A DNA stretch of 48,221 bases from NCBI GenBank assembly GCA_018267925.1, contig JAFDXO010000115.1, positions 1 through 48,221 of the forward strand, written 5' to 3'. The DNA is from Bacteroidota bacterium (GTDB lineage Bacteria > Bacteroidota > Bacteroidia > Chitinophagales > Chitinophagaceae). The notes beneath the pieces were generated by a model. That model was given only the letters and a program-made list of their open reading frames with translations. It was not told the origin of the DNA and ran no database searches. Positions 1 through 6,737 of this stretch are shown here, one piece after another. Within the stretch, counting starts at the first letter, position 1. The number at the start of each line of letters is the position of its first letter. Position numbers and translations under genes: made by a program.

Positions 1-202
1 AAAAATTACAAAACCAAAACCCTATACCAAAATTAAATTTGTAGTACACAAAACTGAACTCAAAAATTTGCAAACGCCTGTAAACAGAATCTTTGAAAGT
101 GGATAGCTGCAAGTTGGGTTAATGGACTTTGTTGCCGGACCCATTCCTGAACTAATTTCAGTCAAGCGAATTCATGGAAATGCAGCATTCAGTTTGTTAT
201 CC

Positions 203-232
203 TTGTTTATTCAATAGTTGACACTATATTTG
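203..232 (+). promoter_or_regulatory. Promoter of tRNA-Leu(CAG)
   Basis: TTG at 203-205 and TATATTTG at 225-232 are 19 bases apart. This fits the Bacteroidota sigma-A consensus (TTG about 19-22 bases before TAnnTTTG). The predicted start near 238-240 lies about 22 bases before the mature tRNA. Nothing else recognisable is present in positions 1-261. Confidence 0.7.
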
Positions 233-261
233 CACCCCTTTAGTTCTTTTTCAAGTTAAAA

Positions 262-345
262 GCCCGGGTGGCGAAATTGGTAGACGCACTGTGTTCAGGT
301 CGCAGCGCTCGCAAGGGTGTGCTGGTTCGAATCCGGTCCCGGGCA
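262..345 (+). tRNA. tRNA-Leu (anticodon CAG)
   Basis: The 7-bp acceptor stem is GCCCGGG (262-268) paired with CCCGGGC (338-344), with discriminator A345. The D-arm motif GGCGAAATTGGTAGACGC and T-loop GGTTCGAATCC are present. The anticodon loop TTCAGGT gives CAG. The long variable arm (about GCGCTCGCAAGGGTGTGC) is class II, as expected for leucine. No CCA is encoded. It decodes CUG. Confidence 0.96.
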
Positions 346-740
346 CTTAACCACTCTTCAAAGATATCAGCAGAAACCACCCCTACAATGCCTAAAATTT
401 CATGATTGGAGTCGGCATCCAAATGTTCTCATGTTGTCCACCGTCATATGTATGCCCGCCTTCAATGCGCTGTGCGAAAAGTCTATATTACTTTCCGTTG
501 CCGTATCATGCCGTTTCACAGTTGGGTATAGCAACTCTGCGTGTTTGCTGCTGGTGTTGAAGTTGATTGCACCGGCTACGCCACCCCCGCGCCAAAATTC
601 CTGCGAAAATATTATCTCTTTTAGACTGTCGAATAGGTTGTCAAATGACATTCTAAAAAAACTTTCGGATAATTGTAATCTTCGATTATTTTGATGCCTT
701 AGTTTTCAGGCGTTTAACTTTTTAAGTAATTTTTTTCTCA
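346..740. other. 395-base region without a convincing gene
   Basis: This stretch separates tRNA-Leu from the DUF4256 gene. Open frames exist on both strands, the longest being about 125 codons on plus (starting inside the tRNA) and 83 codons on minus (651-400). They overlap each other, and the plus frame reads through the tRNA. The minus frame has fairly ordinary composition and could be a remnant, but no domain is recognisable. I treat the region as non-coding. Confidence 0.4.
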
Positions 741-1301
741 ATGATCAAACCACAGCTTTCCGAAAGCGAAATAGAAGGTTTACTAAAAGTATTAAAAGCT
801 CGTTTTGACAAAAATAAGCATAGGCATCAGGGCATAGAATGGAAGGAGGTGGAAGCGCGATTGGTAATGCAGCCTACTAAGTTATGGTCTATCAATGAAA
901 TGGAAGGCACGGGAGGCGAACCGGATGTAGTGGTTTTTGATCCAAAAGACAAGATGTTTGTTTTTTGTGATTGTGCTTCTGAAAGCCCGAAAGGAAGAAG
1001 AAGCATTTGTTATGACCACGAAGCATTGGCATCCAGAAAAGAACATAAACCCAAAAACAGTGCTGTAAATATGGCGGAAGAAATGGGAATCGAGCTGTTA
1101 GATGAATCTCAATACGGTCATTTGCAATCTTTAGAGCAGGTTGACTCCAAAACATCAAGTTGGCTAAATTCTCCCGAAAGTGTAAGGAAACAAGGCGGTG
1201 CTATCTTTGGCGACTTTCGGTTTGGACGTGTATTTTACTACCACAATGGAGCAGAGTCCTATTATGCCGGAAGGGGATTTCGAGGGTTGTTGAGGGTATA
1301 G
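741..1301 (+). CDS. DUF4256 family protein
   Basis: A 186-residue soluble protein without a signal peptide or membrane segment. It resembles the DUF4256 family: an N-terminal helical part is followed by a conserved core with the segments KLWSINEMEGTGGEPDVV, FVFCDCASESPKGRRS, CYDHEALASR and a C-terminal GAIFGDFRFGRVFYYHNGAESYYAGRGFRG. The length is typical of the family, so the gene looks intact. The function is unknown. The charged and Cys/His-containing core hints at an enzyme, but I would not assign a reaction. The start at 741 is the first ATG before the conserved region. It stands alone, 184 bp before the urea transporter gene, and no clear promoter was found. The family assignment comes from recognition of the motif set only. 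Confidence 0.8.
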   Translation: MIKPQLSESEIEGLLKVLKARFDKNKHRHQGIEWKEVEARLVMQPTKLWSINEMEGTGGEPDVVVFDPKDKMFVFCDCASESPKGRRSICYDHEALASRKEHKPKNSAVNMAEEMGIELLDESQYGHLQSLEQVDSKTSSWLNSPESVRKQGGAIFGDFRFGRVFYYHNGAESYYAGRGFRGLLRV

Positions 1302-1485
1302 ACAAAACGTAGTTGGGCTTCTTTTGCTGGGCGTTATGAAGTGTTGAGCGTGAGCGGTAAGTTGCCCCAATTGCCATAGCCTAAAACTGTGGTTTCTTTT
1401 TTAAAAAATAAAGCTCAGTGCTGCATTTAGTAATAAGGTGTTTTAAAAAAATAACCTTACCTAAGTATTAATTATTGTTCATTGT

Positions 1486-2370
1486 ATGAAAAAATCTCTT
1501 TCTCTGCTTGATTACTTCGATACTGTTTTTAAAGGGATCGGTCAAATCATGCTTCAGGAAAATCGTTGGACGGGCATTTTGTTTTTTGTAGGATTGTTGG
1601 TGGGAAGTTGGCCATGTGCTATTGCTTGTTTGTTAGCTTCAATTGTAAGTTTGGTAACTGCTCAGTTATGTCACTACAATGTATCGGAGATAAAGTCGGG
1701 TCTTTATGGCTTTAGCCCATCTTTGGTGGGTGTTGCCCTTACTTTTTTCTATCAGCCCACCGGTTTAATCTGGTTTTTGATTGTGATAGGGTCTATGGTT
1801 GCTGCCATGCTTCAGCATTTTTTTCTAAAGCGCAATATTCCGGTCTTTACGCTTCCTTTTATCATAGTAAGTTGGGGCTTGATTTTTATGATTAACAAAT
1901 GGGCCAAAACACCTGCTTCCATTTTGTTTCAAACACCTCATTCAATTGCTTCTTACGATCCATATTTGATTCCACTAAGAGGATTTGGTCAAGTTATTTT
2001 TCAGGGACACTTTCTTTCAGGTGCTTTTTTTGTGATGGGGGTTCTCGTTAATCGCCCTGTTGCTGCGTTGTATGGCTTATTAGGAGCTTTATTGGGGGCA
2101 GGAATAGCTTCGGGTCTTGATCAAAACCTCGAGTTTATTTATGCCGGACTATTTAGTTTCAATACGGTGCTTACTGCCATTGTTTTTGCGGGAAATAATA
2201 AGAGCGATATGGTTTGGGTGATGATAGGAATCATCTTTACGATATTGATACAATATTTTTTGGTGCGTTATCATCTGTTTGATGTTGTAGGTGGCGTGTT
2301 AACGTTTCCATTTGTTGCGGGCACATGGTTCACTTTGATCCTTCAACAATTGTTTCTTAAAAAGGCTTAG
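1486..2370 (+). CDS. Urea transporter (UT family)
   Basis: A 294-residue polytopic inner-membrane protein with about ten hydrophobic segments in two homologous halves, the duplication typical of UT/Yut urea channels. The half-site signatures are visible: GLYGFSPSLVGVAL followed by PVFTLPFIIVSW in the first half, and FNTVLTAIVFAG followed by GGVLTFPFVAGTW in the second. These correspond to the loops that line the selectivity filter in the family. It would allow passive, selective entry of urea as a nitrogen source. No urease genes lie in this window, so the metabolic partner is elsewhere or absent. It is a single gene with 115-bp and 161-bp flanking spacers. The length is normal and no damage was seen. 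Confidence 0.88.
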   Translation: MKKSLSLLDYFDTVFKGIGQIMLQENRWTGILFFVGLLVGSWPCAIACLLASIVSLVTAQLCHYNVSEIKSGLYGFSPSLVGVALTFFYQPTGLIWFLIVIGSMVAAMLQHFFLKRNIPVFTLPFIIVSWGLIFMINKWAKTPASILFQTPHSIASYDPYLIPLRGFGQVIFQGHFLSGAFFVMGVLVNRPVAALYGLLGALLGAGIASGLDQNLEFIYAGLFSFNTVLTAIVFAGNNKSDMVWVMIGIIFTILIQYFLVRYHLFDVVGGVLTFPFVAGTWFTLILQQLFLKKA

Positions 2371-2476
2371 TATTTGTAGGATACACATGCTTTAGAAAGG
2401 GAAAAATTTATTCCTTTTTTTAAAAGATGAAAAATAGATAGCCCTTCATTGAAAGGACGGAAATCAGTAAAAAGTT

Positions 2477-2509
2477 TTGCTAAGAACAAACATTTAACCT
2501 GTACCTTTG
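2477..2509 (+). promoter_or_regulatory. Promoter of the cytochrome c biogenesis/dehydrogenase genes
   Basis: TTG at 2477-2479 and TACCTTTG at 2502-2509 are 22 bases apart, matching the Bacteroidota promoter form. The second box ends 22 bases before the ATG of the CcsA/CcmC-like gene. The tight spacing downstream suggests it drives three genes up to 4903. Confidence 0.6.
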
Positions 2510-2531
2510 CGAAAATTTTCAAAAGCAGCCT

Positions 2532-3206
2532 ATGCGCCGTTCATGGTGGAAAGTGCTTTGTGTGCTTTTTTTGGGTTATAGCATAGTGGCGGGATTTCTC
2601 TTTCCTGTTCCTGCCCTTAATATTGTCAACGAAACCATTCGTAACCTGTACTTCCACGTTCCGATGTGGTTTACCATGATTTTGTTGTTTTTCGTTTCCT
2701 TTATTTATGCCTTAAAATATTTGCGAACCGGACGAATAAAAGACGATATTTTTTCCAGTGAACTTACCAAAGTCGGTATTTTATTTAGCATTCTGGGAAT
2801 GATAACCGGAATGGAATGGGCAAATTTTACTTGGGGTGAGCCTTGGAGTAATGATCCCAAACAATTAGGTACAGCAATTAGCATGTTGATTTATTTTGCT
2901 TATCTCGTTTTGCGCGGTGGCATGAAAGATGAAGAAAAGCGGGCAAGAATAAGTGCAGTATATAATGTCTTTGCTTTTGCGCTAATGATTCCATTGATAT
3001 GGGTCTTACCACGTATGGTTGACTCTCTTCACCCAGGCAGTGGCGGCAATCCGGGCTTCAATACTTATGATTTAGACAGCAATATGCGCTTGGTGTTTTA
3101 TCCGGCTGTGTTAGGTTGGATGTTGATGGGTGTATGGATTTCATCATTGAGAATTCGTTTTTCCTTATTGGTAAACCACCATGAAAATAAGATGGTAATT
3201 TCTTAA
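2532..3206 (+). CDS. ccsA: Cytochrome c biogenesis protein, CcmC/CcsA family
   Basis: A 224-residue integral membrane protein with about six transmembrane segments. Family hallmarks are seen. A conserved His (His42 in LYFHVPMWF) follows the first segment. A tryptophan-rich periplasmic haem-handling loop (MEWANFTWGEPWSNDPKQ) is followed by a long hydrophobic segment. A second His lies in a periplasmic loop (SLHPGSGGNPGF). CcmC/CcsA proteins handle haem on the outer face of the inner membrane for covalent attachment to apocytochromes c. The next gene encodes a CcmD-like small membrane protein, which supports the CcmC side of the family. The seven-haem cytochrome at 18428 is a possible client of this pathway in the same window. 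CcmB may be encoded left of the window, but that cannot be seen. Confidence 0.88.
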   Translation: MRRSWWKVLCVLFLGYSIVAGFLFPVPALNIVNETIRNLYFHVPMWFTMILLFFVSFIYALKYLRTGRIKDDIFSSELTKVGILFSILGMITGMEWANFTWGEPWSNDPKQLGTAISMLIYFAYLVLRGGMKDEEKRARISAVYNVFAFALMIPLIWVLPRMVDSLHPGSGGNPGFNTYDLDSNMRLVFYPAVLGWMLMGVWISSLRIRFSLLVNHHENKMVIS

Positions 3207-3223
3207 ATAATTTTAGAAAAACA

Positions 3224-3448
3224 ATGCACAAGAATATATTGTTTACCATTTGCTTTTTTTTGTTTTCAAACCTGCTTTTTGCAGCCGAAACACAATCGCC
3301 TGAAATGGCAAATTCATTGCGATCGGATGGCAAAATTTACGTTGTTGTTATAGTACTCGCTACTATATTTGCAGGGATTATTGCCTTCTTAATTCACTTA
3401 GAAAGAAAAATTTCCAAACTCGAAAAAACAAGTCATAACAACCTTTAA
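3224..3448 (+). CDS. CcmD family small membrane protein
   Basis: A 74-residue protein with a hydrophobic N-terminus (MHKNILFTICFFLFSNLLFA, a likely signal peptide or first segment). It is followed by a polar stretch, one transmembrane helix (YVVVIVLATIFAGIIAFLIHL) and a basic C-terminal tail. This is the layout of Bacteroidota CcmD-family proteins, which help release haem-loaded CcmE from CcmC in system I cytochrome c maturation. It starts 18 bases after the CcmC/CcsA-like gene and ends 12 bases before the dehydrogenase gene, so it is almost certainly in the same transcript. Sequence conservation in CcmD is low. The call rests on size, topology and position. Confidence 0.8.
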   Translation: MHKNILFTICFFLFSNLLFAAETQSPEMANSLRSDGKIYVVVIVLATIFAGIIAFLIHLERKISKLEKTSHNNL

Positions 3449-3460
3449 TTTTTAAACATT

Positions 3461-4903
3461 ATGGTAGAAACAACCACTGCCAAAACCGCAAAGCCACAAG
3501 AGCATTACAGCTTCTTTCATGGCGTAGAACGCAACTTTGATAAAGCTGCAAAATTCACTCGTTTTGAACCCGGAATCCTGGAGCAGATCAAAGCCTGTAA
3601 CTCGGTTTACAAAATGAAATTTCCTGTACGCATTGGCGAGAAGATTGAAGTTATCGAAGCCTATCGTGTTCAGCACTCTCACCACAAATTACCTTGCAAA
3701 GGAGGCATTCGCTACAATATTGATGTAAACCAGGACGAAGTAATGGCTTTGGCTGCATTGATGACGTATAAATGCGCTATTGTGAACGTTCCTTTTGGCG
3801 GCGGTAAAGGTGGCATCAAAATCAATCCTAAGAATTATACTGTGTATGAATTAGAAAAAATAACTCGTCGCTATACTTCTGAATTGGTTAAAAAGAATTT
3901 TATCGGTGCGGGTATTGATGTTCCGGCTCCTGACTATGGCACTGGTGCAAGAGAAATGAGCTGGATTGCGGATACTTATGCTTCACTAAACCCGGGAGAT
4001 GTAAATGCGTTAGCTTGCGTTACGGGCAAACCGGTAAGCCAAGGTGGTGTGCGCGGTCGTACAGAAGCTACCGGATTGGGTGTTTTCTATGGTATTCGTG
4101 AGGTGGTGAATGTGAAAGAAGATATGGATCGCATCGGATTGTCAACCGGCATTCAGGGTAAGCGTGTAATTGTTCAAGGCTTAGGTAATGTGGGTTATCA
4201 TGCTGCAAAATTTTTCTTTGAAGGCGGAGCTACCATTGTCGGAATTGCTGAATACGAAGGAGGTGTATATAATGCAAACGGAATTGATCTAAATGCTTTA
4301 GTAGCACACCGCAAATCAACAGGTTCTATTTTGGGCTTCCCCGGTGCTAAAGATTTTAAAGTAAGTGGTGAAGTGATGGAGCAAGAATGTGATATTCTTA
4401 TTCCCGCAGCCCTTGAAAACGTTATTAATGCTTCAAATGCAGATCGCATCAAAGCAAAAATTATCGGTGAGGGTGCAAATGGTCCTTTGACCCCTGAGGC
4501 AGATGAAATATTGAATGCTAAAGGCATCATTGTTGTCCCTGACATGTATCTGAATGCAGGTGGCGTAACGGTTTCTTACTTTGAATGGCTGAAAAACTTG
4601 AGCCACGTTCGTTTCGGACGCATGGATAAACGCTTTAGCGAAAACCAAAACACTCAAATTTTAAAAACAGTTGAGAACCTTACCGGTCGCGCTGTTTCAA
4701 ACCTTGAGCGTGAACAAATCATGCACGGTCCTGATGAAGTGGACTTGGTATATTCCGGTTTAGAAGATACCATGATTGGTTCTTATCACGAAATCCGTGA
4801 CACTATGTTGAGTCTTAATATTCCGGATATGCGTACAGCTGCTTTTGTTGTTGCGATTAACAAAGTAGGTGTTGCTTATGAAGAATTAGGCATCTTCCCA
4901 TAG
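3461..4903 (+). CDS. Glu/Leu/Phe/Val dehydrogenase (glutamate dehydrogenase-like)
   Basis: A 480-residue cytosolic enzyme that oxidatively deaminates an amino acid to its 2-oxo acid with NAD(P)+, or runs in reverse. The N-terminal substrate domain has the family motifs [18 protein letters not shown] and [13 protein letters not shown], containing the conserved lysines for substrate binding and catalysis, and [18 protein letters not shown]. The Rossmann domain has [15 protein letters not shown] and the later [16 protein letters not shown] and [18 protein letters not shown]. Substrate class cannot be fixed by eye, but glutamate is the most likely. It begins 12 bases after the CcmD-like gene and ends before a strong terminator, so it closes this operon. 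The pairing with cytochrome maturation genes has no obvious functional logic. The length is near the upper end for hexameric GDH relatives. Confidence 0.92.
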   Translation: MVETTTAKTAKPQEHYSFFHGVERNFDKAAKFTRFEPGILEQIKACNSVYKMKFPVRIGEKIEVIEAYRVQHSHHKLPCKGGIRYNIDVNQDEVMALAALMTYKCAIVNVPFGGGKGGIKINPKNYTVYELEKITRRYTSELVKKNFIGAGIDVPAPDYGTGAREMSWIADTYASLNPGDVNALACVTGKPVSQGGVRGRTEATGLGVFYGIREVVNVKEDMDRIGLSTGIQGKRVIVQGLGNVGYHAAKFFFEGGATIVGIAEYEGGVYNANGIDLNALVAHRKSTGSILGFPGAKDFKVSGEVMEQECDILIPAALENVINASNADRIKAKIIGEGANGPLTPEADEILNAKGIIVVPDMYLNAGGVTVSYFEWLKNLSHVRFGRMDKRFSENQNTQILKTVENLTGRAVSNLEREQIMHGPDEVDLVYSGLEDTMIGSYHEIRDTMLSLNIPDMRTAAFVVAINKVGVAYEELGIFP

Positions 4904-4922
4904 TCGGTATAGTTTTTCTAAA

Positions 4923-4953
4923 GAGCCGCTTCTCTAAAGGAGGCGGCTTTTTT
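4923..4953 (+). terminator. Rho-independent terminator after the dehydrogenase gene
   Basis: An inverted repeat with arms AGCCGCTTC and GAGGCGGCT is followed by a run of six T. It starts 20 bases after the stop codon of the dehydrogenase gene. Confidence 0.85.
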
Positions 4954-5063
4954 GCGTTTAACTTATTAAATTCTTGGAATCCCAATTCTTGTAAGGCATT
5001 CAGTAGTTTTTAACCCTAAACTTTTAGTCTATCAACTATTTTCTTTTTCCGACTTTTGGGTAG

Positions 5064-5648
5064 ATGGAAAAACAGATAGAATCAGGCTGCCATTGGCCGG
5101 GTGAAGATGCGTTAATGCTTGCCTATCATGATCAGGAATGGGGTGTTCCTTTACACGATGATCAGAAACTTTTTGAATTTTTGGTTTTGGATGCGTTTCA
5201 AGCAGGTCTAAGTTGGAAAACTATCTTACATAAACGAAAAAATTTTGAGCAAGCTTTTGCAAAATTTGATCCTAAAAAAGTTGCAGATTTTTCAAAGGAA
5301 AAAGTAGAATCGCTCATGCAAGATGCCGGCATTATTCGGAATAGACTAAAAATAACCGGTACTATTTCTAATGCACAATGCTTTCTTGAAGTGCAAAAAG
5401 AATTTGGCAGTTTTGACCAATATGTTTGGCAATTTGTACACCACCAGACCATTATCAACAACTGGGAATCCGGCACTCAAATTCCAGCAAAAAGCCCAGA
5501 GTCAGATGCGCTGAGCAAAGACCTGAAAAAGCGTGGTTTCAAGTTTGCTGGCAGCACTATTTGTTATGCGTTTATGCAAGCAGCCGGTATGATTAATGAC
5601 CATTTGGTAGGCTGTCCGAAACACGCTCTCATAAAGCAAATGCTTTAA
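5064..5648 (+). CDS. tag: DNA-3-methyladenine glycosylase I
   Basis: A 194-residue cytosolic base-excision repair enzyme that removes 3-methyladenine from alkylated DNA. It carries the Tag signature CHWPGEDALMLAYHDQEWG with Cys9 and His22, and near the C-terminus NDHLVGCPKH with His180 and Cys184. These four residues match the structural zinc site known in the E. coli protein. The helix-hairpin region AFQAGLSWKTIL and the GFKFAGSTICYAFMQAAGMIND motif are also typical. The length matches the family (about 190). Its 3' end overlaps the convergent porP gene by four bases. No strong promoter could be identified in the 160-bp spacer after the terminator. Confidence 0.95.
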   Translation: MEKQIESGCHWPGEDALMLAYHDQEWGVPLHDDQKLFEFLVLDAFQAGLSWKTILHKRKNFEQAFAKFDPKKVADFSKEKVESLMQDAGIIRNRLKITGTISNAQCFLEVQKEFGSFDQYVWQFVHHQTIINNWESGTQIPAKSPESDALSKDLKKRGFKFAGSTICYAFMQAAGMINDHLVGCPKHALIKQML

Positions 5649-6697
5649 TAGATAAGCGTAGATTCAAATCTTGGACAAATTAAGGCATCACGGCTGTCTT
5701 TGTTGCGAGGGAAAAAACCACGACTAAATAAAGAAATCTCATACCCACCTGCTTGGTTGATGTACATTCTTTTTCCACTCGTGTTTACATCATAGGATAA
5801 AACAAGCCCCCAATTTTTGTATTCTAATTTTAAAGTAGGAATCACGGCATCTTGCCAACGATAATAGCATCCGGCTGAAAGGGTTAGAGTGGTGTGTTTC
5901 TCTATGTCTCTACTGCTAAAAGAAAACATGCCCCCACCGATTATTTCTTGATAAGGATCTTGCCATTGCGCATAACCATGTAATACCAAATGAATGCTTT
6001 CACTTAGTGCTGTACTAAGACCAAGGCTGCCTGTCCAACGAGTATTGAGACGAACAAAATTTCCATCATCATTAAATGTTTGTTTGGGCTTCTGAACATG
6101 ATATCCGGCAATGCCAATATAGTATTGAGTTTTGTTTTCAGAGCCTATCGAACTGTTTACACTTACTCCTGCTCCTACATCAAAGTTATAAAGGTGATTG
6201 TTGGATATATTTTGTGCTCCAACAGAATTATTAAAATTGCCGGCTACATATTGGTTGCCAAAAGTCATTTTACTTACATCAATAGATCGCTGAAGATAGC
6301 CACCCGCAAGCCCTACGGATAAGAATGTATGATGTTCATCATCTAATGCTTTGCTATAATTGAGTGCCAGATAAGTTGCCAAACTATTGAAGTTTATAGT
6401 GCCGGCTTTATCATAATAGGCACACAAGCCAACGCTCAATACATCGCCGCCATCGTTACGAATAGGAATTTTTGTTTCGGCATTTATCAAAGTGGTATTA
6501 AAGGCAGTCGCAAAACTGCTCCATTGGTTACGATAGTTTACCGTAACACGATAGTCACCCGTGAAGATGCCTGTCAGTGATGGATTTCGTAAAATGGCAT
6601 TTTCGTAAAATTGAGAAAAGTGGACATCTTGTGCTTTAGCCAAGCTATTTCCTAATATTGAAAGGACTAAAATTATTTTTAAAATAGATGATTTCAT
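5645..6697 (-). CDS. porP: PorP/SprF family type IX secretion membrane protein
   Basis: A 350-residue protein with a signal peptide (MKSSILKIILVLSILGNSLAKA, cleavage after AKA). It continues as QDVHFSQFYENAILRNPSLTGIFTGDYRVTVNYRNQW, the N-terminal signature of PorP/SprF proteins. The rest alternates glycine/aromatic-rich beta strands and ends in an aromatic strand, as for an outer-membrane beta barrel. SprF/PorP proteins partner with T9SS substrates that have type B (CHU_C) C-terminal domains and help export or anchor them. The gene lies 40 bases downstream of a large CHU_C protein on the same strand, the usual substrate-partner pairing. I infer the two work together. The length is typical. 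Confidence 0.9.
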   Translation of the reverse strand: MKSSILKIILVLSILGNSLAKAQDVHFSQFYENAILRNPSLTGIFTGDYRVTVNYRNQWSSFATAFNTTLINAETKIPIRNDGGDVLSVGLCAYYDKAGTINFNSLATYLALNYSKALDDEHHTFLSVGLAGGYLQRSIDVSKMTFGNQYVAGNFNNSVGAQNISNNHLYNFDVGAGVSVNSSIGSENKTQYYIGIAGYHVQKPKQTFNDDGNFVRLNTRWTGSLGLSTALSESIHLVLHGYAQWQDPYQEIIGGGMFSFSSRDIEKHTTLTLSAGCYYRWQDAVIPTLKLEYKNWGLVLSYDVNTSGKRMYINQAGGYEISLFSRGFFPRNKDSRDALICPRFESTLIY

Positions 6698-6737
6698 TGT
6701 GTTTGTTTTTTGGGGGTAATTGAAAATGAAGGATATT

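Noticed and set aside
1302..1345. GCGTTATGAAG after the DUF4256 gene as another cassette end
   Set aside because: No inverted-repeat arm and no matching CTTCATAAC at either side were found.
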